Counted from the stretch's first letter, positions 46,814 through 54,669 are shown. The stretch: 64,000 nt of DNA from Arthrobacter sp. 31Y (GCF_000526335.1 NZ_JAFW01000001.1:248001-312000), one strand, 5' to 3'. Translations and numbers: made by a program. Notes: generated by a model from the sequence alone, not told the origin.

Positions 46814-47956
46814 TTAAACCACTCCCCTCATCAGCAGTCCGCCCATGGTCTTAATCGCGGACGATTTCTGCTCCTCTGTTACGTGCTTGTAGATGCCTAG
46901 CGTCACGATGGCCGACGAGTGGCCAAGTATCTGCGACACAACATTCACGTCCTCTTTTGCGTCGATCATCATCGTCGTAAACATGTGCCTGAGAGAGTGA
47001 ATCGTGTACCCACCCTCCCCCGTCGGTAGGCCGGCCTTCTTACAGTCCCGGTACCACCACTTATTGATCGTGCCATGCCCGATCGACCCACCTTTCCTCG
47101 GTGCCGGGAAAACCGGGTCGGACTGCTTAGCCTGGCGTAGCTGCTTGATGCTCAGGAAGTAGGCGGCCACAGATTCCTCCAGCGGCACCTCACGCTCCTG
47201 GTTCATCTTCACCCGCTCCTCCACGACGGCACCCTTCGATTCCGGCGTGGAGATTTTTGTGATGGATACAACGTTCCGGACGAAATCTATGTCGCTCCAA
47301 AGGAGCGCCGTGACCTCGCCCTTCCGAGCGCCGGTGGCTCCAAGCATCAGCCAAAGATGCTGGGACTGCTGCTTCTCGGTTGCGCTCATCAGTTTCGGGA
47401 AGTCGCTTCGCTGCACCGCCCGCCTTGGAGGATTCTTCTTGGGCAGCCTAATCGTGGAATCCCTGAGAGGGTTTTCGTTGATCAGCCTCACTGACGGTGA
47501 TGACGCCCACCGCAGCGTGGCCTTCACCATGTCAGCCACCCGCTTCCCCAGTGACCGCCCGCCGCGCGCGTACTTGGGCAGGTGTTTGGGCAGGTCGCGC
47601 ATGAACGAGTTCATGTCATCGAGGGTCAGCTGCTCGACTCTTATGTTCAGCCGCGGCTCGATGTGCAGCTTGAGTGCGCTCTCGTAGGACGTGAGTGTGG
47701 AGCCGGCCTTGTCCTGATGGGCGTCCATCCACATTCGCACCAGCTCTGGTAACCGCAGCTTCCGCTGCCTGGCCAGCGCCGCCAGGGACTTGGCGCCCTT
47801 GGCTTTGTCTCTCTCACGGATTGCGTCCTTCTCAGACTCCAGTCCGTACTGCGCGTATAGCTCGCCATCTACTGTGATGCGCATGTCCCACACAGTGGTT
47901 CCGTCTGCCAGTTGACGGCTTCCGATCCAGCCATCTCCATGCCTTGCCCGGCCCAT
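46814..47956 (-). CDS. int: Tyrosine site-specific integrase
   Basis: 380 aa from the ATG at ~47956 (MGRARHGDGWIGSRQLADGT); frame extends to 48019. Arm-binding N-domain, SAM-like core-binding domain (~80-170) and catalytic domain (~190-370) with Arg in GATGARKGEVTALLW, HSLRH, the second His/Trp-type position in GHSS and Tyr in LGIYKHV. All catalytic residues present, so it is probably active. It catalyses integration/excision at the att sites. It is divergent from xis. Confidence 0.95.
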   Translation of the reverse strand: MGRARHGDGWIGSRQLADGTTVWDMRITVDGELYAQYGLESEKDAIRERDKAKGAKSLAALARQRKLRLPELVRMWMDAHQDKAGSTLTSYESALKLHIEPRLNIRVEQLTLDDMNSFMRDLPKHLPKYARGGRSLGKRVADMVKATLRWASSPSVRLINENPLRDSTIRLPKKNPPRRAVQRSDFPKLMSATEKQQSQHLWLMLGATGARKGEVTALLWSDIDFVRNVVSITKISTPESKGAVVEERVKMNQEREVPLEESVAAYFLSIKQLRQAKQSDPVFPAPRKGGSIGHGTINKWWYRDCKKAGLPTGEGGYTIHSLRHMFTTMMIDAKEDVNVVSQILGHSSAIVTLGIYKHVTEEQKSSAIKTMGGLLMRGVV

Positions 47957-48022
47957 GCTCCCTCCATTCATTTCGTTTATAGTGCTTGGTTGTGTCGTGT
48001 AAAAACATGTTAGCATCATTGC

Positions 48023-48214
48023 ATGAAGATTCTAAACACTGAACCATGGGTCGGGGTGCCAGCGGTTGCCCGCCATCTTGACCGGTCGAAAGATTGGGTG
48101 CGTAAGTATGCGCGCCACATGCCTCACCACAGGGTTGGCCGGGAATACCGGTTTAGACTGTCGGAGGTCGATAAATGGCTTGAGAGCTGGCGAGGAGGTG
48201 ATCGGGTTGAGTGA
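48023..48214 (+). CDS. xis: Excisionase-type helix-turn-helix protein
   Basis: 63 aa. Winged-helix MerR/AlpA-like DNA-binding domain: VGVPAVARHLDRSKDWVRKY, then HHRVGREYRFRLSEVDKWL, the pattern of Xis/recombination directionality factors. Adjacent to and divergent from the integrase, as expected for a factor that promotes excision or an operator-binding switch. Confidence 0.8.
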   Translation: MKILNTEPWVGVPAVARHLDRSKDWVRKYARHMPHHRVGREYRFRLSEVDKWLESWRGGDRVE

Positions 48215-48446
48215 AGACACGACGTGCCTTCGGTGCGACCGTCCCGGAGTCACAAAGTGGACTATCAACGGGGACGGCGGCTTCTCCATCATGTGGCTGT
48301 GTGCCGAGCATGAGAAGCCGGTCAGGGAACTGGTCGAGCTTGCCAATAAGAAGGGCAAGCCTGGTCGTAGACCCTCTGACCTGCCGCCCGCAGTGGCGTC
48401 CAGGCGTAAAACGGTGAAGCCGCTCGATTGGACTCCACCCAAATAG
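48207..48446 (+). CDS. Small Cys-containing phage protein
   Basis: 79 aa from the TTG at 48207, chosen because AGGAGG lies 8 bp upstream and the frame further up overlaps xis. Two Cys/His clusters, CLRC (~7-10) and CAEH (~31-34), suggest one zinc-binding site; the C-terminus is basic (KKGKPGRRPSD). 8-bp overlap with xis, so they are co-translated. Function unknown. Confidence 0.7.
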   Translation: MSEDTTCLRCDRPGVTKWTINGDGGFSIMWLCAEHEKPVRELVELANKKGKPGRRPSDLPPAVASRRKTVKPLDWTPPK

Positions 48447-48450
48447 GAAT

Positions 48451-48479
48451 AAGGCCCCACCCATTCAGGGTGGGGCCTT
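48451..48479. terminator. Bidirectional terminator
   Basis: Stem AAGGCCCCACCC / GGGTGGGGCCTT with ATTCA loop. It ends the xis transcript and the long leftward early operon. Confidence 0.92.
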
Positions 48480-48484
48480 CCTTG

Positions 48485-49204
48485 TTAGAACAGGTGATCG
48501 GGATTGCCGGGGCCATCGCCCCACTTGCCGCCTTGCATGTACTTGGCGCGGTCAATCACACCAAGAACTCCACGAAAGTTCGGACCTACGGCCACGCCCA
48601 CAATGTCCTTATCCGGGTGCTGGGCCAAGTCCATGACTCCCCAGTCCCCCGGCATGCCAGTGATTTTCAAATCCTTGATCCGATTCAGGACCGTGATGTT
48701 GAACGCTGTCGGAGTCAGCGGGGCAGCGGCTGCGGCCAGCTCATCCACCATGTCCTCGACCAGGTAGAACTTCGACGGCTCTATGTCGGGGTTCAGGTCC
48801 GCCAGCTCACCGACCAGGTCGCTGCCGTAAGTGACAGTGATCCTGTCCCGATGCTCGATGCGGACGGCCACGGTTGCGCTGGATGCGGAGGAAACGGCTC
48901 TGATGCCGGACGCCAGCTTAGTCACGTCGTCCACCACACCACCCTTCACCGGGCTGACAGGTCGCAGCAAGAGTTCCGCGTAGCCGTCTGGCGCGCCGGG
49001 CTCAACCATTGTGCAGTCGAGCCCGGCAGCGAAGCGGGACATGCCCGAGGCCATTAGCTGTCCTCTGCGGCTGTCCGGGTCGTACGTGTAGCGCAGGTAT
49101 AGGTACGGGTGAACGGCGTTAGCTGCTGGCTCCTTGGCCATACAGAGTGCATTGTGCAGCAGGTTGGCGAACGCTTTGTTATTCACCCAGAACTCAACCG
49201 CCAT
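48485..49204 (-). CDS. Phage protein, possible degenerate sliding-clamp-like fold
   Basis: 239 aa from the ATG at 49204 (MAVEFWVNNKAFANLLHNA), which overlaps the preceding small gene by 11 bp. No family recognised with certainty. The alternation of a helix with paired strands (VNNKAFANLLHNALCMAK, then YLYLRYTYD, QLMASGMSRFAAGLDCTMV) recalls a clamp domain, and the C-terminus ends NPDHLF, which resembles a clamp-binding QxxLF-like tail. Both ideas are weak. Last gene of the leftward array. Confidence 0.7.
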   Translation of the reverse strand: MAVEFWVNNKAFANLLHNALCMAKEPAANAVHPYLYLRYTYDPDSRRGQLMASGMSRFAAGLDCTMVEPGAPDGYAELLLRPVSPVKGGVVDDVTKLASGIRAVSSASSATVAVRIEHRDRITVTYGSDLVGELADLNPDIEPSKFYLVEDMVDELAAAAAPLTPTAFNITVLNRIKDLKITGMPGDWGVMDLAQHPDKDIVGVAVGPNFRGVLGVIDRAKYMQGGKWGDGPGNPDHLF

Positions 49205-49373
49205 GAACCACCAGGTCGCGTTCCTCAAGCAAGGTCGCGACTTGAAGCGGCGACAGTGATGACGTCAGTGCGAGTCCGTTGAAGTAGATCTTGCTGCCAA
49301 CACCATCTAATGGCTCCACGGCGGTAACCTGTTCTGGGTTGACGAGAACCTGCTCAATTTCAATGAGCCTCAT
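49194..49373 (-). CDS. Small phage protein (59 aa)
   Basis: Starts MRLIEIEQVLVNPEQVTAVE and ends ERDLVVHGG. The ATG overlaps the preceding stop as ATGA and its end overlaps the next gene by 11 bp. The pattern (short strands, I-Y-F-N-G turn, then a helix SPLQVATLLEE) resembles the small single-domain 'I-x-P-x-x-V' phage proteins, but I cannot name it. Confidence 0.7.
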   Translation of the reverse strand: MRLIEIEQVLVNPEQVTAVEPLDGVGSKIYFNGLALTSSLSPLQVATLLEERDLVVHGG

Positions 49374-49597
49374 GGCTTCACCTCCGGGTTGGGTCGAAAC
49401 TCGACCAGTACTTGGGTGCCCTCAAACGGGGCCGGTTCGAATGCGATCCTGAACTGACCGCTTTCCGGGTCCACGTCTTCGTCAAGCATCCTGACTGAAA
49501 CCTCTTGGAACAGACGGTGCATGACCATCAGCTTCAAAGGCACTACAGAATGGGCTGCGACAACTTTCCGGGCTGAAACTATCTGTCGGCCGCTCAC
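49370..49597 (-). CDS. Small phage protein (75 aa)
   Basis: MSGRQIVSARKVVAAHSVV ... ending FRPNPEVKP. Soluble; the two halves look like beta strands with FRIAFEPAPFEGTQVLVEF. 4-bp overlaps on both sides tie it to the RNA ligase gene upstream. Function unknown. Confidence 0.7.
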   Translation of the reverse strand: MSGRQIVSARKVVAAHSVVPLKLMVMHRLFQEVSVRMLDEDVDPESGQFRIAFEPAPFEGTQVLVEFRPNPEVKP

Positions 49598-50223
49598 GCA
49601 GCGAGGTCCAGTTCTGCCCGAGGGTCGACCGCAGCCTCCGTCTTGGACAGGTGATCGTTCTCGATCAGCACCTTGAACACTTGGCCCGTCTGGGAATGGA
49701 AGACGATGACGCCCTCCGGGACTCCGTCCCAGTCCGGGGCGGCTGCGGAGCCGAAACGAAGCAGGTCGGCCAGGGTCTGCTTGATCACCTCGGTGTCGAA
49801 CGTGTGGCGGGCAAGCACGGGCACAACCCCGAGTCCATCGACATTCTCCAGCGGCAGGTTTTTGTACCGCTCGACGTTGAACAGGGAGAATCGCTTCTCA
49901 CCGTGGGTGAGTCCGTAGCCGCGCTGAATGCCGCTCCCCCACCACTCACCGAAGTGACGCCCAGGGCCAAGTACGTCAGCCAGCTCGCCGGCGTTCTCGT
50001 AGACCCATCGGGCGAACCCGTAGTTGTCAGTATCCTTGCCGGGTGTGACCAGGCGGTTTCGGGACTGGGCGGCGACGCGTCCGTCCTTAGTGATGATGAT
50101 GGCGCCGTTGGTGCCGTCGATCTTCTCCGTGATCACCATGTTGCGGAACAATCGTGGCGTCTTCGGCCACTCCAGGAATTCGATGGGTTCCTGTTCGACG
50201 GCCTCAATCTGAATTTCGGTCAC
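49594..50223 (-). CDS. RNA ligase family protein (covalent nucleotidyltransferase)
   Basis: 209 aa from the GTG at 50223; AAGGAG precedes it and the GTGA overlaps the upstream stop. Ligase motif I is EKIDGTNG (Lys34 the likely AMP-accepting residue), then FGEWWGSGIQRGYG (motif III area), EGVIVFHSQ (motif IV) and VFKVLIEN (motif V). No OB-fold is present, so it is the minimal adenylyltransferase type like T4 Rnl2-family or Rnl5-like enzymes. It should seal RNA (or nicked nucleic acid) with 5'-phosphate and 3'-OH ends. Confidence 0.8.
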   Translation of the reverse strand: MTEIQIEAVEQEPIEFLEWPKTPRLFRNMVITEKIDGTNGAIIITKDGRVAAQSRNRLVTPGKDTDNYGFARWVYENAGELADVLGPGRHFGEWWGSGIQRGYGLTHGEKRFSLFNVERYKNLPLENVDGLGVVPVLARHTFDTEVIKQTLADLLRFGSAAAPDWDGVPEGVIVFHSQTGQVFKVLIENDHLSKTEAAVDPRAELDLAA

Positions 50224-50660
50224 GCAGACTCCTTTGCGAAGCGGTAGGCGGGGATGTTGTGGGGCTCGACCGGCTGGAAAACGTACCAACCAGGAACCTC
50301 TGGGTCTTCAGACCAGTCGTGGGAGTCCCAGTCGTACTGAATCTCGGGCAGCTCGTCAGCAAAGTCGTCGCCGTTCGATTCCCGGAAGGACTCGCCGTAC
50401 TTGCCGCCGGCCTGCCAATAGGACCAGCCAAACATTTGCCCGTCCGACTTCCGACGAATCACCTGCATGAGCGTCGTGCCCTGATACAGGTCGCCATCCG
50501 TGTGGGCATCAGTTGCCACGACTTCGAACCGTGACCGGAAAAGGTCATGCTCGTCAGGACTGGCGTCGCCGTAGCTTTCAAGCTGATCCCAAACGACGTC
50601 GTGACCAAGGTTCCCGCCGAACGCGACGAGGTCTGGTGTTTCAACGATGATTTCTGTCAT
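50220..50660 (-). CDS. Phage protein, function unknown (146 aa)
   Basis: MTEIIVETPDLVAFGGNLGH ... ending RFAKESA. Acidic, soluble, rich in Trp/Tyr toward the C-terminus (SWSEDP-like and PGWYVFQPV). The middle has QGTTLMQVIRRKSDGQMFGW, a strand-turn-strand resembling small single-domain phage proteins. Repeat R1 lies immediately upstream, and AAGGA gives a good ribosome site. Confidence 0.75.
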   Translation of the reverse strand: MTEIIVETPDLVAFGGNLGHDVVWDQLESYGDASPDEHDLFRSRFEVVATDAHTDGDLYQGTTLMQVIRRKSDGQMFGWSYWQAGGKYGESFRESNGDDFADELPEIQYDWDSHDWSEDPEVPGWYVFQPVEPHNIPAYRFAKESA

Positions 50661-50672
50661 TCAAGTCCTTTC

Positions 50673-50704
50673 AAAGTTTCTAAACGTTGGACAATTAGGG
50701 CATG
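50673..50704 (-). repeat. Phage repeat R1 (promoter/operator candidate)
   Basis: One of four ~32-bp copies (also 56800, 57418, 61677). Plus-strand core TAAACGTTGGACAATTAGGG. It ends 13 bp before the start codon of the gene at 50660. Confidence 0.75.
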
Positions 50705-50705
50705 A

Positions 50706-51272
50706 CTATGCCGCGATGAATCCTGCTTTGCGATTCGTACGCCGTAGCTGTTGCTCTGCTGTCGAGAGCCTGTTGGCCAGGTACACGATGAAGTTTTGGT
50801 CGAAGTCAGTGGCCCGCGCCTGCTTGTATGGGGCGGTCACCTTCCACTTCAGCCGGTCCCCGCCGAACAATGCGTCGGGGTGGTATTCGATGAGTCCACA
50901 GCCTGCTGGCAGCTCATCCTTGGTGATCAGACCGGCAGGAGTGACATAGGCGAACCTGTCGGCGTGTGCCATCCAGGCTCGACGCTTGTCCTCTGTGTCA
51001 CGTTTGAAGTCGGCCCTGGTCACCTTGATTTCGAGCGCCATGCGCTCGTTCGGGACTTTCACACCCCTTCGTTTCAGGTTGATCAGCAACATGTCGATCC
51101 GCCGACGCTCCACCTCACGGTTGGCGTCGTACTTGCGCTTCCCCTTGTTCTGCGCAACAGCGTCAGGGTCGAACAAGGATAGTTCCCGCAACACGGCCCA
51201 GTGCGTTTGATGGGCTGTGTACTTGAGCAGGAGAGCCGATTCGATCGCTTTCGTCGTCTCACGTGCGTTCAA
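50706..51272 (-). CDS. PD-(D/E)XK nuclease-like protein, MmcB-like
   Basis: 188 aa from a TTG at 51272, preceded by AAAGGA. RIDMLLIN (Asp) and ALEIKVTRADFKRD (ExK) give the D...ExK nuclease signature, with HADRFAYVTPAGLI as the following strand-helix. This resembles MmcB/restriction-endonuclease-like proteins; a role in DNA repair or replication is likely, a DNA-cutting activity is inferred. No specificity domain visible. Confidence 0.65.
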   Translation of the reverse strand: MNARETTKAIESALLLKYTAHQTHWAVLRELSLFDPDAVAQNKGKRKYDANREVERRRIDMLLINLKRRGVKVPNERMALEIKVTRADFKRDTEDKRRAWMAHADRFAYVTPAGLITKDELPAGCGLIEYHPDALFGGDRLKWKVTAPYKQARATDFDQNFIVYLANRLSTAEQQLRRTNRKAGFIAA

Positions 51273-51284
51273 ACCGCGTCCTTT

Positions 51285-51461
51285 CTAGTCAGTGGATTCC
51301 ACGATCACGGCTGCTTGGTGTCGCAGGAAGCCCATCATCGTGTCGGCCGAGAATTCTTGACATGGCCAGTGGCTGCATTTGATGCCCTTTTCCTCAGGTC
51401 GGGTAACTGGCCGGTGGACAGCAAGCGCCTTTGCAGCCACTTCTACGCTTAGTCCGGCCAC
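51285..51461 (-). CDS. Small phage protein with Cys/His pair (58 aa)
   Basis: GTG start. Ends KGIKCSHWPCQEFSADTMMG FLRH-type region: CSHWPC plus a later His could bind zinc. Overlaps the upstream gene by 13 bp. Position is from hand translation and may be off by one base at the 5' end. Confidence 0.6.
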   Translation of the reverse strand: MAGLSVEVAAKALAVHRPVTRPEEKGIKCSHWPCQEFSADTMMGFLRHQAAVIVESTD

Positions 51462-51625
51462 GTGAACCTCGCACTGGCAGTGGCCATCAAGTCATGAATC
51501 GCTAGCCAGTCTTCCTCTGCGGCATCCTGCAGGTCCCAGTCGTCGTAGACGTTGCTGTACTCAACGTCGCGAACCAGTTCCTGCAGCAACCGTTCGGCAT
51601 GGGCCTTCAACTCTTCGGGCGTCAT
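51449..51625 (-). CDS. Small acidic phage protein (58 aa)
   Basis: MTPEELKAHAERLLQELVRD ... ending SARFTWPD. Highly acidic amphipathic helices (NVYDDWDLQDAAEEDW). Translation is clean and overlaps the next start. Could bind another protein or DNA-mimic; no proof. Start ATG at 51625. Confidence 0.65.
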   Translation of the reverse strand: MTPEELKAHAERLLQELVRDVEYSNVYDDWDLQDAAEEDWLAIHDLMATASARFTWPD

Positions 51626-51672
51626 CGCGTCACCTGCTCAGAAGTGTCGCTTCGGTCTGACATACTGTCCGA

Positions 51673-51861
51673 ATGGGAAATCTTTCTGGCACTTTGACCC
51701 TGATGTTCTCCGAAGAGGGTAGGGGTTTCGACATGACCCTCGGAGAGCTGTCGAAGTTCGTTGAGACCGCCATGGCTCGGGGAGCTGACGTCGAATCGCC
51801 AATTTTCCCCGAGACCGAGCGGGACGAAGTTGTTGGCTTCGGGGTCTACATAAACCCGTAA
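51673..51861 (+). CDS. Small phage protein on the opposite strand (62 aa)
   Basis: MGNLSGTLTLMFSEEGRGFD with a LGELSKFVETAMARGADV helix and a final VVGFGVYINP. Composition and codon use look coding, and its strand is opposite to the flanking array. No Shine-Dalgarno is visible, so it may be leaderless (TACTGT-like -10 about 10 bp upstream). The minus-strand frame over the same bases has poorer composition. Confidence 0.55.
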   Translation: MGNLSGTLTLMFSEEGRGFDMTLGELSKFVETAMARGADVESPIFPETERDEVVGFGVYINP

Positions 51862-51884
51862 GGACTCGCCACCCGCTACGCGGC

Positions 51885-52265
51885 TCACGATGCGGCCTGC
51901 AGGATTTCGACGGGCACGTTGTTCCGGTAACTGACCTCAACGGCCACTTCCTCAAGCGCCACTGATTCGGCCCCGGCGCGTAGCTGAGCAGCGACCTCCA
52001 GCTGATACTGGAGTGCTCGAAGCAGCTCTTGGCAGGACTCGTCAGTGGACGTGTCCCACCCCTGGCCGATCAGATTGCAGGGTCCGCGGACGTCTCGGTC
52101 CCAGTCGATGATCGTGTACTCGTTGACACCAGCCGCCTCGAATGGTGCCTGGCGGGTCAGGATGACGAACCTCTCATCGGCCGCCCGCACAGTCCACCAG
52201 TTCCTGGTCCGGTGACCGTGTTCCAGCTTTACACGCCTGCCTACTGGCAAGTCGACGCGGTTCAT
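51885..52265 (-). CDS. Phage protein, function unknown (126 aa)
   Basis: MNRVDLPVGRRVKLEHGHRT, with an N-terminal strand-rich part (WWTVRAADERFVILTRQAPF ... YTIIDWDRDVRGPCN) and a helical middle (QELLRALQYQLEVAAQL). The N-terminal half looks like a small SH3/beta-barrel fold of the kind common in phage DNA-handling proteins, but that is a guess. It overlaps the oxygenase gene by 4 bp. Confidence 0.75.
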   Translation of the reverse strand: MNRVDLPVGRRVKLEHGHRTRNWWTVRAADERFVILTRQAPFEAAGVNEYTIIDWDRDVRGPCNLIGQGWDTSTDESCQELLRALQYQLEVAAQLRAGAESVALEEVAVEVSYRNNVPVEILQAAS

Positions 52266-52939
52266 TTGGTCACCCCATCGGCTTCGGCTCGGGCCGGATC
52301 GTTGCGGACCTCGTTGCGATCGAACATGTCCCAGTCGTAGTCGAACAAGTAGTTGTGGCTGTTGCCTGCCAAGTTGTACCTGCTGTTCGAGAACGACACC
52401 TTGAGGAACGAACGGACGCCACCCGGCGCCGGAATCTCGGGTGCCCTGTGGATTACGGACGAGTCCAGCCGAAGAAGCTGATTGTCGGGGTAGGTCCAGA
52501 TCGGATCAACACCGTCACACCGCGCGAGGTTGATCTGCTGAGTAAACTGCATGATCGACTCATTGTGGTCGTCGCTGATGTTGTGGAATTCCTGCAACGC
52601 GAAGTAGGTCGGGAAACGGTCAGTCCACACATAGTTGACGTCGTCGGTCCCAAACCCGTCCGAGTGCCAGCCGGGCCGGTTCAGCGGGTTACCCGGCGTC
52701 GCGAAACCACGCCGCATTGTGAGGTAGATGTACTGCCACTTGCCCAACGCGTCGAAGAGATAATCCTCGCGGTCAATGGCGCTCCAAATAACCTTGGAAG
52801 CGAATTGGAGTCGTTCCGGGATTCGAACTTCTGAGGACCCGGGCATGGAGATGGGAAGGTACATGTAGTGCATGAACTCCTTCCACTCAGGGAGCGGAAG
52901 ATTGCCACAGTCGATCGGCTCTTTGCCATACTCAGTCAC
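52262..52939 (-). CDS. Probable 2-oxoglutarate/Fe(II)-dependent oxygenase
   Basis: 225 aa. His92 and Asp94 in PGWHSDGFG, His164 in VIHRAPEIP and Arg176 in GGVRSFLKVSFSN give the spacing HxD ... H ... R expected for the double-stranded beta-helix fold, with R 12 residues after the distal His. No homolog is named. It is near the C5 cytosine methyltransferase gene, so it could oxidise 5-methylcytosine (TET/JBP-like), but a protein or small-molecule substrate is equally possible. Sequence-based, no search made. Confidence 0.6.
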   Translation of the reverse strand: MTEYGKEPIDCGNLPLPEWKEFMHYMYLPISMPGSSEVRIPERLQFASKVIWSAIDREDYLFDALGKWQYIYLTMRRGFATPGNPLNRPGWHSDGFGTDDVNYVWTDRFPTYFALQEFHNISDDHNESIMQFTQQINLARCDGVDPIWTYPDNQLLRLDSSVIHRAPEIPAPGGVRSFLKVSFSNSRYNLAGNSHNYLFDYDWDMFDRNEVRNDPARAEADGVTK

Positions 52940-53144
52940 TAGTCACCAGCACTTCCTGCCATACAGCGTTGGCGCCACTGGCGTGCCATTCATTCAGGCA
53001 GCTCTGGGCCGTGCAGCCGATTCCTTTCACGACGTCGTACTCCACCCAAAACTCGGGCTGCGCGTGGCAGCACGGAGTCAGGAAGTCGCGTGTGACCAAA
53101 TCAATCGGTTGCCGCTCGGTCGTCTCCGTCTTTTTGGCTGTCAA
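52932..53144 (-). CDS. Small zinc-ribbon-like phage protein
   Basis: 70 aa from a TTG at 53144, which overlaps the upstream stop by 4 bp. Contains TPCCHAQPEF and GIGCTAQSCLNEWH, so two Cys pairs about 20 apart suggest a zinc ribbon. A longer frame to 53177 lies over the neighbour. Overlaps the oxygenase gene by 8 bp. Confidence 0.65.
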   Translation of the reverse strand: MTAKKTETTERQPIDLVTRDFLTPCCHAQPEFWVEYDVVKGIGCTAQSCLNEWHASGANAVWQEVLVTSD

Positions 53145-53422
53145 TCGCGGTCCCTCCAGTCCGTCGTGCCGCGCCAAACGACACGGGCCTCATGCCCTGC
53201 GTCAACGAGGTTCGCGGTCATTGCCTCGGCAGTGTCCAAGCTGTCCAACTGGCTGGTGCCGTTTGCTTCGGGCAGACTCCATGCCACGCCCCACTCAGTC
53301 TGGAGCTGCGCTGGAGGGTGTTTGGCGACAAGGTCGGCCAGGTCATCGGAGGGGATCACGACGACCCCGCCTTCCGCGTCCTCCAGAATCTCTGTAAGGA
53401 CGTCGTGCAGTGTTCTCTGCAA
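53141..53422 (-). CDS. Phage protein, function unknown (93 aa)
   Basis: TTG start at 53422 with AGGAG upstream; the long frame opening at 53581 overlaps the methyltransferase gene and is not used. Helical N-terminus (LQRTLHDVLTEILEDAEGGV), then VWRGTTDWRDRD at the end. Starts 17 bp after the methyltransferase stop; co-transcribed. Confidence 0.65.
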   Translation of the reverse strand: MQRTLHDVLTEILEDAEGGVVVIPSDDLADLVAKHPPAQLQTEWGVAWSLPEANGTSQLDSLDTAEAMTANLVDAGHEARVVWRGTTDWRDRD

Positions 53423-53439
53423 ACTCTTCTCCTCTTTCT

Positions 53440-54669
53440 TTAGGCGGCCAGCTCGAATGAGTCGGCCACGATGCCTGCAATGTCGCGGGCTGCAGCTGGT
53501 GTCACAGCGTTGCCCGCCTGCATGGTCCGTTCCTTCTTGGTGCCCAGGATCGTGTAATCCCGGGGGAAGTCCATTCCCCACATCTGCTCGTGGGGTTGGA
53601 TGAGTCGGAACTCGACGTCATCCAGGTCGGCCCGCGTGTACGAGACAAGGCCGTGGTGGTTGCCGCCGGCAGTGATCGTGCTGAACGGGCCAGCATCCAC
53701 CGGCATAACATTGGCGTTCCGCCGGAACGTCACAAGGCCATGCCGGTCTCGTGTTGTGAACGTGGAGAACGGCTCAGTCACAGGTTTCGGATGGGGGGTC
53801 CCGTAGTACTGAGTCAGTCCAGGCTGCTCCCCGAACTTGTTCACGAAATCCACGATCTGCTGCTGGGTCCGGTCGGCCAGTGGCCGCTTACGATCACCCA
53901 GCCGGACCCCTTTCAGGCTCCAATCGATCGCATCCGATGCCGGGCGAACACTGGGCTCCAGCACCCTCGCGCAGTCCGACGCGGGACAGCGGTACACGTA
54001 CTGTGCCCGGTACTTCCCGGCTAGCCGGCCTGGCTTCTTGAACACCTGCAGGCATTGCACTCTGCCGTGACTCGGGCAGTCGGCGTACGGGCGCAGCCGG
54101 TCGAAGTCCGGTGCCCGGTTGCCTCTCAGCCAGAACACGATGTAGACCCGGTCGCGGGATTGCGGTGCACCAGGCCCGTAAGCCTGAGCGTGCATGCTGT
54201 TCAACGACACGATCCGGTGCTCGTAACCAAGGTCCGTCATGGACTGCAGCCAGCCCCTGAACGGTTTCCAAGCAGTCACCTCCACGACGTTCTCGGTCAT
54301 GATGGCGGCGTACCTGTGCACTTCTGCGAACCGCGGCACGTCGTACATGGTCGCCCGGGACCTTTGCGCGGCCTCATCCGGGATCACGTTCTCCCCGTCC
54401 CATGAGTCCCGCTTCACGCCTTTAGCTACCGTGAAGTTTGTGCACTCAGGTGAAGCCCAGAGAAGATCGGTTCTAGGCGTGTACTCGGGCCTGATGTGCG
54501 CAATGTCAGCGCACGCATGCTCGGTGTCCGGGTGGTTGTGCGAGTGGGACTGGATCGCCCGCTCCCAGTGGTTCAGTGCCAGCCTCACCTGGAGGCCAGG
54601 CACTTGGGCGATGCCCGTGGATGACCCGCCGGCTCCGCAGAAGAAGTCCGACACGGTCAGTCCGCTCAA
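53440..54669 (-). CDS. C5-cytosine DNA methyltransferase
   Basis: 409 aa. Motif I SDFFCGAGGSSTGI (~8-21), motif IV WASPECTNFT (~76, catalytic Cys; variant of PPCQ with Glu before Cys), motif VI ENVVEV (~127), motif VIII QSRDRVYIV (~172), motif X GNAVTPAAAR (~388). The target-recognition region contains paired Cys (CPSHGRVQC and CPASDC) that may bind zinc. SPEC-type catalytic loops are familiar from actinobacteriophage methylases. Probably protects phage DNA or makes the base for further modification by the nearby oxygenase. Overlaps both neighbours by 4 bp upstream. Confidence 0.9.
   Translation of the reverse strand: MSGLTVSDFFCGAGGSSTGIAQVPGLQVRLALNHWERAIQSHSHNHPDTEHACADIAHIRPEYTPRTDLLWASPECTNFTVAKGVKRDSWDGENVIPDEAAQRSRATMYDVPRFAEVHRYAAIMTENVVEVTAWKPFRGWLQSMTDLGYEHRIVSLNSMHAQAYGPGAPQSRDRVYIVFWLRGNRAPDFDRLRPYADCPSHGRVQCLQVFKKPGRLAGKYRAQYVYRCPASDCARVLEPSVRPASDAIDWSLKGVRLGDRKRPLADRTQQQIVDFVNKFGEQPGLTQYYGTPHPKPVTEPFSTFTTRDRHGLVTFRRNANVMPVDAGPFSTITAGGNHHGLVSYTRADLDDVEFRLIQPHEQMWGMDFPRDYTILGTKKERTMQAGNAVTPAAARDIAGIVADSFELAA

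Noticed and set aside
46800..46831. A fifth full copy of the phage repeat at the integrase end.
   Set aside because: Only the central ACGTTAAACCA matches; flanks differ and it overlaps the integrase stop.
51201..51452. Plus-strand frame of 83 codons.
   Set aside because: The minus strand holds two coupled small genes here with better composition and proper overlaps.
51622..51888. Minus-strand frame opposite the 62-aa gene at 51673-51861.
   Set aside because: Composition is poor and it does not join the overlap pattern of its neighbours; the + strand frame looks more like a protein.
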